64,000 nt of DNA, from positions 40,751 through 104,750 of the forward strand of contig CAZKCT010000001.1 of assembly GCA_964551545.1 (NCBI GenBank). Reading direction: 5' to 3'. The notes beneath the pieces were generated by a model. The model was not told the origin of the DNA. It was given only the letters and a program-made list of their open reading frames with translations, and did not search any database. The stretch comes from Thiopontia sp964551545 (GTDB lineage Bacteria; Pseudomonadota; Gammaproteobacteria; GCF-002020875). Within the stretch, counting starts at the first letter, position 1. Each line of letters starts with the position of its first letter. This document shows, piece by piece, positions 57,182 through 64,000 of this stretch. The translations under genes were made by a program, and so were the position numbers.

Positions 57182-58732
57182 ATGGATGCGATTGATCTCA
57201 CCATTTTTTCCAGTCGAATTGAGGCGGTTTGTGACGAGATGGGGGCGGTTCTGCGCCGCTCCGCCTTCTCCCCCAATATCCGGGACCGCCTCGACTACTC
57301 TTGTGCCATCTTTGATGCAGCAGGGGAGCTCTGTGCCCAGGCGGCTCATATTCCAGTCCATCTGGGAAGTATGGCCTTTGCAATGAGAGGCATTGTGGAC
57401 CGGATGGAGTGGCAGGCCGGGGACTTGGTGGTTCTCAATGACCCCTTTCTGGGAGGGACACATCTGCCCGATGTGACGATGATCTCGCCACTATTGATTG
57501 GGGAACAGTTGACCGGTTTTGTCGTCAATCGTGCTCATCATGCCGATATTGGAGCAGATAGCCCCGGTTCGATGCCGATCTCAACGGCGCTGGAAGAGGA
57601 GGGGGTGGTGATCCCCCCCAGTTACCTGCTGAGAAACGATCAGGTTCAGCAGCCACTCTATGGGAACCTTCTTGCCGCGTTGCGCAATCCGCAGACCTCA
57701 CAGGGGGACTTTGAGGCACAGATCAGTGCAAATCGAGCCGGTATTGCGCGGCTGCAGGGGTGGATTGGTGAGTTAGGGGTGGAAAACTTTCGTGAGGGGC
57801 TGGTCGCATTGAACGGTTATGCGGAGCGGCTGGCAGCCGGAGCATTGCGCACGATTCCAGATGGACAATATCGCTTCACGGATTTCATGGAGGATGATGG
57901 TGCAGGTCATCAAGATCTGCCGATCAAGGTCAACGTTGATGTTCAGGATGGTGTCATTACCGTCGATTTTTCAGGAACGGCAGCGCAGACGGCAGGCAAT
58001 ATCAACTGCCCACTGTCGGTTGCAGCGGCTGGTGTCTACTATCTGTTCCGCTGTCTGATGCCACCACAGACTCCCGCAGCAGCTGGCAGCTTTCGAGCAA
58101 TCAAAATCAAGGCGCCGAAGGGTTCGCTATTGAATGCAGAGCGTCCAGCAGCGGTTGCGGCTGGCAATGTGGAGACCAGCAGCCGAGTGGTTGATGTGGT
58201 GATGGGTGCATTGGCACAGGCCATTCCCGATCAGATCGCCGCCGCCAGTCAGGGGACCATGAACAACCTGGCCATGGGGGGAACTGTTAATGGTCGCCAC
58301 TGGGACTATTATGAAACCATTGGAGGGGGAATGGGAGCGGGGCCGCAAGAGGGCGGGCGCTCTGCGGTCCAGACCCACATGACCAACACATTGAATACTC
58401 CGGTGGAGGTGGTGGAGATGACCACGCCGGTGCGGATTGAGGCGTATCGAATCCGGCGAGGTTCTGGGGGACAAGGAAAACACCGAGGAGGAGATGGTCT
58501 GGTGCGCAGCTATCGCTTCCTTGAAGAGAGCCAAGTGACGTTGCTGACGGAGCGTAGAGCGCGTGCGCCCTGGGGCCTCGACCAGGGAGCGGATGGAGAG
58601 CAGGGGAGAAACAGGCTGGATGGTGAGCCCCTCCCGGCAAAATGTATGGTGACTGTTCAGCCGGGGGCGCGGATGACGATTGAGACCCCGGGTGGAGGTG
58701 GTTATGGAACAGAGAAAGAAAAGGAGTGTTAA
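57182..58732 (+). CDS. Hydantoinase B/oxoprolinase family protein (HyuB-like), solitary
   Basis: 516 residues. The N-terminal IFSSRIEAVCDEMGAVLRRSAFSPNIRDRLDYSCA and the segments HIPVHLGSMAFAM, VLNDPFLGGTHLPD and NRAHHADIG are the HyuB signature; HHxD and the Asp/His set bind metals in acetone carboxylase, N-methylhydantoinase and 5-oxoprolinase. The partner HyuA (an ATPase of similar size) is not in the window, which is unusual because both are needed in characterised enzymes. The start at 57182 fits the family N-terminus though no ribosome-binding site is clear. The cNMP-binding gene follows after 3 bases. Confidence 0.86.
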   Translation: MDAIDLTIFSSRIEAVCDEMGAVLRRSAFSPNIRDRLDYSCAIFDAAGELCAQAAHIPVHLGSMAFAMRGIVDRMEWQAGDLVVLNDPFLGGTHLPDVTMISPLLIGEQLTGFVVNRAHHADIGADSPGSMPISTALEEEGVVIPPSYLLRNDQVQQPLYGNLLAALRNPQTSQGDFEAQISANRAGIARLQGWIGELGVENFREGLVALNGYAERLAAGALRTIPDGQYRFTDFMEDDGAGHQDLPIKVNVDVQDGVITVDFSGTAAQTAGNINCPLSVAAAGVYYLFRCLMPPQTPAAAGSFRAIKIKAPKGSLLNAERPAAVAAGNVETSSRVVDVVMGALAQAIPDQIAAASQGTMNNLAMGGTVNGRHWDYYETIGGGMGAGPQEGGRSAVQTHMTNTLNTPVEVVEMTTPVRIEAYRIRRGSGGQGKHRGGDGLVRSYRFLEESQVTLLTERRARAPWGLDQGADGEQGRNRLDGEPLPAKCMVTVQPGARMTIETPGGGGYGTEKEKEC

Positions 58733-58735
58733 GAG

Positions 58736-59086
58736 ATGGCAGCTGAATTGAGAAAATACTCAACCAATGAGGAGTTATTCCGGCAAGGAATGAAGGGGGA
58801 GTGGTGTGGCGTGATCCGTGAAGGGATGGTTGAGGTCTATCGGGAAGATTCGGATGGAGAGCAGACGCCGTTGGCTACGTTGGGAAAGGGGGAGGTGTTT
58901 GGTGAGTTGGCAATCCTCTCTGATAATGATCGTCGCAGTGCGACAGTGCGGGCCACGGAATATACCGAAGTGATGCAGGTCTCGAAGGCAGATATGGACG
59001 CGATGTTGGCCAAGTCTTCCCCTATTTTCAGGGCTATTGTGATGACGCTGATCAAGCGGATGCAGAGTATGCTCTCCGAAAAATGA
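58736..59086 (+). CDS. Stand-alone cyclic-nucleotide-binding-domain protein
   Basis: 116 residues forming a single CRP/cNMP-binding beta-roll: LFRQGMKGEWCGVIREGMVEVY, then LATLGKGEVFGELAILSDNDRRSATVRA, which contains the phosphate-binding cassette (GELAIL...RSATV). No helix-turn-helix, kinase or channel part follows. It is therefore a sensor lacking its own output. The gene sits 3 bases after the hyuB-like gene and 107 bases before a stator-like unit with its own sigma-54 promoter. The ligand (cAMP, cGMP or none) cannot be told. Confidence 0.85.
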   Translation: MAAELRKYSTNEELFRQGMKGEWCGVIREGMVEVYREDSDGEQTPLATLGKGEVFGELAILSDNDRRSATVRATEYTEVMQVSKADMDAMLAKSSPIFRAIVMTLIKRMQSMLSEK

Positions 59087-59093
59087 ATTTTTC

Positions 59094-59109
59094 TGGCACA
59101 GGATTTGCT
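59094..59109 (+). promoter_or_regulatory. Consensus sigma-54 promoter upstream of the motA-like gene
   Basis: TGGCACAGGATTTGCT matches the -24/-12 consensus TGGCAC-N5-TTGCW exactly, with GG (59095-59096) and GC (59107-59108) at the required 12-bp phase. Transcription would start near 59120, about 70 bases before the motA-like ATG. Sigma-54 promoters need an AAA+ activator, not present here. It lies just after the cNMP-protein stop. Confidence 0.8.
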
Positions 59110-59193
59110 TTTTCTGTCGATAAGATAGAGTGGCGTCAAAAAAAGCGCCATACCATGATGAAGTTGAGATTGACTGAATAGAGGATTCACTCC

Positions 59194-59979
59194 ATGTCGA
59201 TAGGAACTATAGCCGGTATTTTGTCCGGGTTTGCGCTGTTTTTCTGGGCAATCTTTGCCAATACGGATAACCCAGCGATTTTTTTGAGTCTATCCAGTTT
59301 GGCAATGGTGGCGGGTGGTGCGATTGCCGGATCCTATATGTCCTTTCAGCCGCTCTATGTCAATCGTGCCTTTGGGGCATTGGTAAGTCAGTTCAAGCCA
59401 ACAACAGTCACCTTTTTTACTCTGCTGGCAGATGTGGAGAAGATGATTGGCTGGGCCAAGACGGTTCAGTCGAAGGGGGTTGTGGCGCTGGAAGAGGAGA
59501 TTGGGTCTGATACATCGGACTCTTTTCTTGCTGTAGGCGGGAAGTTTGTCCTCTCCAACTATCGAGGAGATGATTTGCGTGAGCTGTTGGAGATCGCCAA
59601 TGAGACCTCTTTTCACCGTAACACCATTCAGGTTGGTGTATTGAAGAAGATGGGAACCCTCTCTCCAGCCTACGGCATGATCGGTACCCTGGTAGGGCTG
59701 GTGATCATGTTGGGGAATATGGGTGGAGATCCTGCGGCACTGGGTGCGGGTATGGCGGTGGCGATGTTGACCACGCTCTATGGAGTGATCTTTGCACAGA
59801 TGGTCTTTAATCCTGCGGCTGATAAATTGCAGCAGAAAGAGGAGATGGTCAAGTTTCGTAATACTCTTCTGATTGAGGGATTCATGATGTTGGCAGACCA
59901 GAAACCGGGACGTGAAATTCAGGATAAGCTCAATAGCTATCTGGCTCCACAGGCCTGGTTTGATGTGGCTGAGGATTAA
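59194..59979 (+). CDS. MotA/PomA-like stator subunit
   Basis: 261 residues, four transmembrane helices: two near the N-terminus (about 4-24 and 30-50) and two near 160-220 (LSPAYGMIGTLVGLVIMLGNM, then AVAMLTTLYGVIFAQMVFNPAA), with a cytoplasmic loop between. This is the MotA/PomA layout and the motif PAYGMIGTLVGLV is strongly conserved. It should form an ion-driven unit with the next gene. No flagellar genes are nearby, so it may be an orphan flagellar stator or power another structure. It is 85 bases downstream of the sigma-54 promoter. Confidence 0.92.
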   Translation: MSIGTIAGILSGFALFFWAIFANTDNPAIFLSLSSLAMVAGGAIAGSYMSFQPLYVNRAFGALVSQFKPTTVTFFTLLADVEKMIGWAKTVQSKGVVALEEEIGSDTSDSFLAVGGKFVLSNYRGDDLRELLEIANETSFHRNTIQVGVLKKMGTLSPAYGMIGTLVGLVIMLGNMGGDPAALGAGMAVAMLTTLYGVIFAQMVFNPAADKLQQKEEMVKFRNTLLIEGFMMLADQKPGREIQDKLNSYLAPQAWFDVAED

Positions 59980-60005
59980 TTCAGCGGGATCGATGGAGTA
60001 ACGCC

Positions 60006-60851
60006 ATGGCTAAAAATAAATGTCCACCACAGGAGGAGTGTGAACAGTGTGATGAGATGATGGCGACCTTCGCTGATATGATGTCATTGCTGATGGCCTT
60101 TTTTGTCTTGCTGCTGGCAACGGCTAATTTTGATCCAGTGAAATATGGTGAGGTCTCGGAAGGGATGAAGGAATCTTTTGCTCGAATTGTGACTACGGCG
60201 ATTCAGGAACCCGTTGTTGCTCCTACAGAAGAGGAGAAGGTTGAGAAGAAGAAAAAGAAGAGCGACTCTGACAAGGCGATGGAGGCGGTGGACGAGATGG
60301 TTTCCGAGCGCGGTGTTGAGGAGTTTGTGAAGGTCAGGAAAACTCCCGGTGGATTTGAGTTGGAATTGGCCAATAATTCTCTCTTTACCAGTGGTTCAGC
60401 AACGTTGCAACGTACCATCAAGCCGATATTGACACAGTTGGCACAGACGATTGCTACCGTCGATGGTGCACAGATGGAGATCCAGGGCCATACCGATGAT
60501 GACCCGATCCATACAGCGAAATTCCCCTCCAATTGGGAGCTCTCCTCCACTCGTGCGATCAATGTTCTGAAGTTCATGACGGACCATGGAATGGATCCGA
60601 AGCGGGTCAAGGCAGCGGCCTATGCGGACTCTATGCCCAAGGTGCCCAATCGAGACAAGGCCGGGCGTGCGATCAAGGAGAATCAGGCCGAGAATCGTCG
60701 CGTTATTATCAAGGTCGATAAGCCGGTTAAATTTGAAGAAGATGATGAAAACGCCCCGGCATGGAAAGGGCGAGTCAAAGTTCAGGGTGGTACGCGGGTT
60801 GATAAAAAGCGCAAAGCCAAAAAGAAGAAAAAGGAACAGGGGGCGTCATAA
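60006..60851 (+). CDS. MotB/PomB-like stator subunit with OmpA domain
   Basis: 281 residues. A Cys-containing N-terminus (CPPQEECEQCDEMM) precedes a single transmembrane helix ATFADMMSLLMAFFVLLLA, whose Asp is the ion-carrying residue; the sequence resembles PomB of sodium-driven motors more than E. coli MotB. After a Lys/Glu-rich linker (EEKVEKKKKKSDSDKAME) comes an OmpA-like peptidoglycan-binding domain (about 120-240; IQGHTDDDPIH, then NWELSSTRAINVLKFM). The highly basic tail (KKRKAKKKKKEQ) is unusual. Its stop overlaps the next ATG by one base. Confidence 0.92.
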   Translation: MAKNKCPPQEECEQCDEMMATFADMMSLLMAFFVLLLATANFDPVKYGEVSEGMKESFARIVTTAIQEPVVAPTEEEKVEKKKKKSDSDKAMEAVDEMVSERGVEEFVKVRKTPGGFELELANNSLFTSGSATLQRTIKPILTQLAQTIATVDGAQMEIQGHTDDDPIHTAKFPSNWELSSTRAINVLKFMTDHGMDPKRVKAAAYADSMPKVPNRDKAGRAIKENQAENRRVIIKVDKPVKFEEDDENAPAWKGRVKVQGGTRVDKKRKAKKKKKEQGAS

Positions 60852-61429
60852 TGCGATGGCGTCACTTCACAGCTATGCTGCTGCTTCCTGTCTGGATTGG
60901 CGGTGTGTCGGCTTGGGCTGCAGATCCCGCTGCTCTGAAGAAGCTGCAGAGCAAACGATCCTGCCTCAAGTGTGACCTGAGCGGTGCGCAGCTGGCAAAA
61001 CAAAATTTGAGTCGAAAGAATCTTTCTGGGTCAAATCTGAAGAAGGTGGACTTGAGTGACGCTAAGCTCAATATGTCGGTATTGAACAAGGTGAAGCTCT
61101 CTGGAGCAAAGCTCCCCGGAGCGGACTTGACTGGCGTGACCGCCAAGCGGCTCAAGGGGTATGGCCTGAAGTTTTCCAAGGTCAATCTCTCCTATACCAA
61201 TTTCTCCAAGGCGGATCTGGCAGCGGCTGATTTTCGTGGTGCCAAACTGAAAGGGGTCGATTTCTCAGGGGCAGACCTGAGCTGGACAGACTTTCGGGGT
61301 TGTAATCTTGGGAGTTCTAACCTGAGTGGTGCCAATATCGAGGGTGCAGATTTCCGTGGTGCCAAGATCGGTAGTGTTCGTGGTAAGCGCAAGGCTAAAA
61401 ACGGCCACCTTGCGGTTGGCTGGAAGTAG
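60851..61429 (+). CDS. Secreted pentapeptide-repeat protein
   Basis: 192 residues. A signal peptide (about 1-23, LLLPVWIGGVSAWA) is followed by CLKCDLSGAQL and a run of A(D/N)LXX pentapeptides (about 40-180) such as ADLAAADFRGAKLKGVDF, which fold as a right-handed beta-helix. The gene begins on the last base of the motB-like stop (TAATG), so it is made with the stator pair. I infer a periplasmic role linked to the stator or cell wall; no enzymatic site is visible. It converges on the PII-like gene. Confidence 0.9.
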   Translation: MRWRHFTAMLLLPVWIGGVSAWAADPAALKKLQSKRSCLKCDLSGAQLAKQNLSRKNLSGSNLKKVDLSDAKLNMSVLNKVKLSGAKLPGADLTGVTAKRLKGYGLKFSKVNLSYTNFSKADLAAADFRGAKLKGVDFSGADLSWTDFRGCNLGSSNLSGANIEGADFRGAKIGSVRGKRKAKNGHLAVGWK

Positions 61430-61449
61430 TTAGAGACAGCAACTCTCTT

Positions 61450-61764
61450 CTATTCGCTAGCAGAGAGGGTAAAAGCAGTTGTGCTCAGCAGGCTATTCTG
61501 GAAAAGGATGCCATGGTGGGGTTGGTCAATTTCTAACTTTTCGTAGAGAAAAGAGAAAACCTCATCGGCCTGCGCTTCAGAGACGACAGCGGTCACTATT
61601 TCTGATTCGATCTCTTTGCTGGAGTGCTGGAACAGATCGCTGCGCCCGCTGCTAACATTGGCACAGTCAATGCTCATCTCTTCTTTGAGTGCTGCAACCG
61701 CCTCACTTCCTCGACCTTTGGGAATCAGACAGGTGATCAGTTTTTGGTCTGTTAGCTGGTTCAT
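61450..61764 (-). CDS. PII-like protein, second copy
   Basis: 104 residues. The ferredoxin-like fold is suggested by QKLITCLIPKGRGSEAVAAL, then ESEIVTAVVSEAQADEVFSFLYEKL and the terminal HHGILFQNSL. It resembles the PII-like protein encoded upstream but lacks its NYAKGTGIRE segment, having NVSSGRSDLF instead, so nucleotide binding may differ. It lies 8 bases after the first PII-like gene and is the last gene of the DUF1538 unit. Confidence 0.75.
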   Translation of the reverse strand: MNQLTDQKLITCLIPKGRGSEAVAALKEEMSIDCANVSSGRSDLFQHSSKEIESEIVTAVVSEAQADEVFSFLYEKLEIDQPHHGILFQNSLLSTTAFTLSASE

Positions 61765-61772
61765 GGTTTACC

Positions 61773-62129
61773 TCAGGCGAATTTTTCCAGGACTTCAGGA
61801 GGGATATAGGTCGCAGCCTTCTCCAGTGGAGTGATATACATGATGCCCATGCCTGGGGTGTCTAACTCTCCGGCAAGATACATCTGCTCAAAGATCAGCT
61901 CTTGCTGTTCGGTGGAGACAATCACCTGAATGACCTCTTTGTCGACCTCCACAGCAACCCCAAGGATTCCCATTCTTTCTCGGATGCCGGTTCCCTTGGC
62001 ATAGTTGACAGTGGCCCCTTGGGCCCCAGCTTCTCGGGCGGCCTCGATAATGGCATCTGCATTGCCGCGCTGGACAATACAGGTGATCAGGGAAACCCCA
62101 GTGAGTACCGTGATGTTACGAGTGCTCAT
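61773..62129 (-). CDS. PII family signalling protein, first copy
   Basis: 118 residues. VSLITCIVQRGNADAIIEAAREAGAQG, the loop ATVNYAKGTGIRERMGILGV and VDKEVIQVIVSTEQ follow the PII fold, though it lacks the uridylylated Tyr context of GlnB/GlnK. PII proteins bind ATP/ADP and regulate membrane transporters by docking to them. Its start overlaps the DUF1538 stop by 4 bases, implying stoichiometric production with that membrane protein. Confidence 0.82.
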   Translation of the reverse strand: MSTRNITVLTGVSLITCIVQRGNADAIIEAAREAGAQGATVNYAKGTGIRERMGILGVAVEVDKEVIQVIVSTEQQELIFEQMYLAGELDTPGMGIMYITPLEKAATYIPPEVLEKFA

Positions 62130-63901
62130 ACAACTCCTCCTGTTGTGGCGGTGGCCACCTCTGTTTTTATTGTCTGTTGTTCACGACGGTTCTGAAACTG
62201 GATCCAGAGTCCCACCGTCATGACCGAAAGGATCGGGCCGATGGAGGCCATCGAGAGAATGCCAAAGCCATCAACTGCATCAACAGCGTTGCCGAACCCC
62301 AGTCCCATTGCCAGTACCAGCGGGACGGTGACGGGTCCGGTGGTGACGCCAGCACTATCCCAGGCGACATTGACAAACTCCTCGGTGGAGAAGTAGGTCA
62401 GAACAATTGAGAGCAGATAAGCAGGGATCAACAGGTTGGCGATAGGGATCTCGAAGATGATCTTCAGCACCCCGGTGGCGATTCCACAGGCGACGCCAAA
62501 AGAGACGGCATACATCAACGTACTTTTCTTGAAGGCACCATTGGTGAGATTCTCAACCGTCATGCCGAGGGCGTTCAGGGCGGGCTCTGCCAGTGTTGCG
62601 CCGAATCCAAGAATCCAGGCAAAGGCGAGGGCGATAGTGATGCCGGTTGCGTAGTCATAGAGTGGCGATGCCTCCACGCTATCGAGCTGGGAGAATGCGG
62701 CGGGAACCAGTCCACCAGACTGTCCGCCCAGTTTGGCTAATCCATAGCTGAGACCAATGCTGAAGATGATCATTCCACCCACTGCAAGCACCAGTCCGTA
62801 GAGAACAATGCCGGGTTGGCTGATCTTCTCTTTCAGGATTAGAGTCAGCACCAGAAAGAGAAAGATCACCAAAGGAACAATGGCGCGGAAGCCGCCGATG
62901 ATTTCGACCATTGGCGTCTCTTCAAACCATTGTGGGGCCTGAGCTGCAGCAGCGCTGCTCTGCGCCAGTTGGATGATCTCATCAGGGGTTGTGACTGAGG
63001 CAACAAAGAGGGTCAACAGCAGTACGGCGATGATAGGGAAGAGAGAGGCAAGGGTCACAATGCCGAACCCAGAGAGGGAAGAGTCCCCTTTGCCAGATGC
63101 GGCGGCAATGCCGATGCCGAGAGAGAGTACCAGAGGTACCGTAACCGGGCCTGTGGTGACTGCACCACAATCCCAGGCCAGTCCCAAAATCTTTGAGAGT
63201 TCCGGATCATTCATCATGTAGCCGGTGAGCAACAGAGTAGGAACCAGCGCGGCATAGACCATTGGCTTCAGACTCCAGCCTCGCAAGAAGCGGAGTGCTC
63301 CCAGTACAGCAGCAATGCCGACGCCAGCCCCCACCATCAGTACCAGTGTGTCGGCCCATTGGTTGAGTAGTGCATAGAGATAGGGGGCCTTGGTGACGTC
63401 TACTCCGGCTCCAACAGCCTGCAGGGCGCCGATGGCGGGCTCTGCAAAAGTGACCCCAATACCGAGCAGGAATGCAATGAGCAGTACCACCGGAAGCGGG
63501 GATTTCTTTGGTAGGCCGTTTCCAATGATCTCGCCAAATGGCATCAGTCCCAGCTTCAGCCCCTCCATAAAGAGCATCAGGCCGACAATCACGGCACCTA
63601 GCCCCAGGGTGATGACCCAAGAGTCACTCACCCCCTGACGCAGCATCAGGATCTGGAACAGGGCAAGATAGAGCCCCAAAGGCACTACGGCCCTGAGCTG
63701 CTCCATGATGCGCACGTTGATATATGGGGAGAGCAGGCGATAGATGTCGAGCCCGGTGAAGGAGAGCTTGCTGGCCTTGATCGGAATGATGTTTCCGGAG
63801 GCGTCCCGCTCTGGCGTCGGGGTCAACTGGTTGTAGTTGATCTCCTTATGCTGGATTGCAATTTCACCCAGATAATCCCCGAAACGGATCGGATTCCCCA
63901 T
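62126..63901 (-). CDS. DUF1538 membrane protein with internal duplication, transporter-like
   Basis: 591 residues from ATG 63901, preceded by AAGGGGGC. A soluble lead of about 60 residues is followed by about 14-16 hydrophobic helices in two homologous halves. Each half has AEPAxxAL (GVTFAEPAIGAL and GATLAEPALNAL) and AWDxGxVTTGPVTVPLVL (WDCGAVTTGPVTVPLVL and WDSAGVTTGPVTVPLVL). DUF1538 members (UmpA/UmpB) were, as I recall, reported as a two-component cation/proton antiporter in Halomonas; here both modules are in one chain. Two PII-like genes follow in the same unit, suggesting nucleotide-gated transport. Confidence 0.85.
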   Translation of the reverse strand: MGNPIRFGDYLGEIAIQHKEINYNQLTPTPERDASGNIIPIKASKLSFTGLDIYRLLSPYINVRIMEQLRAVVPLGLYLALFQILMLRQGVSDSWVITLGLGAVIVGLMLFMEGLKLGLMPFGEIIGNGLPKKSPLPVVLLIAFLLGIGVTFAEPAIGALQAVGAGVDVTKAPYLYALLNQWADTLVLMVGAGVGIAAVLGALRFLRGWSLKPMVYAALVPTLLLTGYMMNDPELSKILGLAWDCGAVTTGPVTVPLVLSLGIGIAAASGKGDSSLSGFGIVTLASLFPIIAVLLLTLFVASVTTPDEIIQLAQSSAAAAQAPQWFEETPMVEIIGGFRAIVPLVIFLFLVLTLILKEKISQPGIVLYGLVLAVGGMIIFSIGLSYGLAKLGGQSGGLVPAAFSQLDSVEASPLYDYATGITIALAFAWILGFGATLAEPALNALGMTVENLTNGAFKKSTLMYAVSFGVACGIATGVLKIIFEIPIANLLIPAYLLSIVLTYFSTEEFVNVAWDSAGVTTGPVTVPLVLAMGLGFGNAVDAVDGFGILSMASIGPILSVMTVGLWIQFQNRREQQTIKTEVATATTGGVV

Positions 63902-63931
63902 GAATGCCCCCTTAATTATTGTGTTTTTCAT

Positions 63932-63979
63932 TCAATGCGAAGATGCATTGACCATAGACCAACCATTTTTATGGGTCAA
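63932..63979 (-). promoter_or_regulatory. Promoter and palindromic operator of the DUF1538-PII unit
   Basis: On the minus strand TTGACC (plus 63974-63979) and TATGGT (plus 63951-63956) are 17 bp apart. Just downstream, overlapping the edge of the -10, is a perfect inverted repeat TCAATGC-GAAGAT-GCATTGA (63932-63951), placed where a repressor would block start-up. The ATG is about 30 bases further. Confidence 0.65.
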
Positions 63980-64000
63980 ATATTTTTATTTCTAAATTAG

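Noticed and set aside
57004..57276. N-terminal extension of the PuuD-like protein
   Set aside because: It overlaps the opposite hyuB-like gene and the promoter at 57052-57080, and the GGAGA before ATG 57003 supports the short form.
59194..61429. Zorya-type antiphage system (ZorA/ZorB)
   Set aside because: ZorA has a long tail domain and Zorya carries helicase or nuclease genes; here the MotA-like protein has ordinary stator length and the neighbours are a cNMP sensor and a pentapeptide protein.
63932..63979. sigma-54 promoter before the DUF1538 unit
   Set aside because: GG and GC dinucleotides near TGGTC...ATGC are not 12 bp apart; a sigma-70 promoter fits better.

Overview
The window looks like a chromosomal segment of a free-living or symbiotic gammaproteobacterium of moderate GC content. 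Gene content and order are typical of that class: murA-hisG-hisD-hisC followed by a DegS/AlgW-type protease and a Nif3-like gene; metX-metW-yggT-proC; aceE-aceF-lpdA with a lipoyl-bearing E3; and a split class II ribonucleotide reductase (nrdJa/nrdJb) as in Pseudomonas. Several features recall sulfur-oxidising gammaproteobacteria (Chromatiales-like lineages), but the order cannot be fixed from this window. I see no tRNA, rRNA, CRISPR, prophage or insertion sequence.

Layout. 1-8.6 kb: end of an ABC-2 export system, murA, short-form hisG, hisD, hisC, a membrane GGDEF protein whose 5' end is frameshifted at a CTGAT tandem repeat, a DegS-like protease and a Nif3-like protein. 8.7-17.4 kb: a GFA-like zinc protein, a tandem HD/HD-GYP protein, monothiol glutaredoxin behind an IscR-like site, a YefM/ParE-type toxin-antitoxin pair, argA-rnt, a GloB-like metallohydrolase, a DegQ-like protease and a CbpA-like co-chaperone. 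17.4-30.2 kb: nrdJa-nrdJb behind NrdR and DnaA boxes, an MlaC-like protein, pyrE, ampG, an aldolase-dehydrogenase fusion, hemerythrin and the metW/metX/yggT/proC block. 30.4-35.3 kb: two periplasmic binding proteins coupled to a TorS-like hybrid kinase. 35.3-47.8 kb: an A-type Fe-S carrier, a hemJ-ClC-HAD triad, rppH, pyrC, the pyruvate dehydrogenase operon, argG and pgpA.

47.8-64 kb is the most unusual part. First comes a five-gene, tightly overlapping unit: response regulator, TonB-dependent receptor, periplasmic binding protein, kinase-less HAMP protein, histidine kinase. Then argD-argF-rof, in which a Rho-antiterminator-like gene is translationally coupled to argF. After a PuuD-like membrane protein and a solitary hydantoinase-B homologue comes a stand-alone cyclic-nucleotide-binding protein, then a consensus sigma-54 promoter and a MotA/MotB(PomAB)-like stator pair with a secreted pentapeptide-repeat protein. 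The window ends with an internally duplicated DUF1538 membrane protein followed by two PII-like proteins.

Many gene pairs overlap by 1-4 bases, so most of the window is packed into operons. Short palindromic repeats sit in several of the remaining gaps: a ~127-bp element after hisG, CTTCATGG- and CACAGAG-type palindromes, and a diverged family containing AACTGTTTAGCTCAC. All calls come from reading the sequence and from family knowledge; no database search was run.
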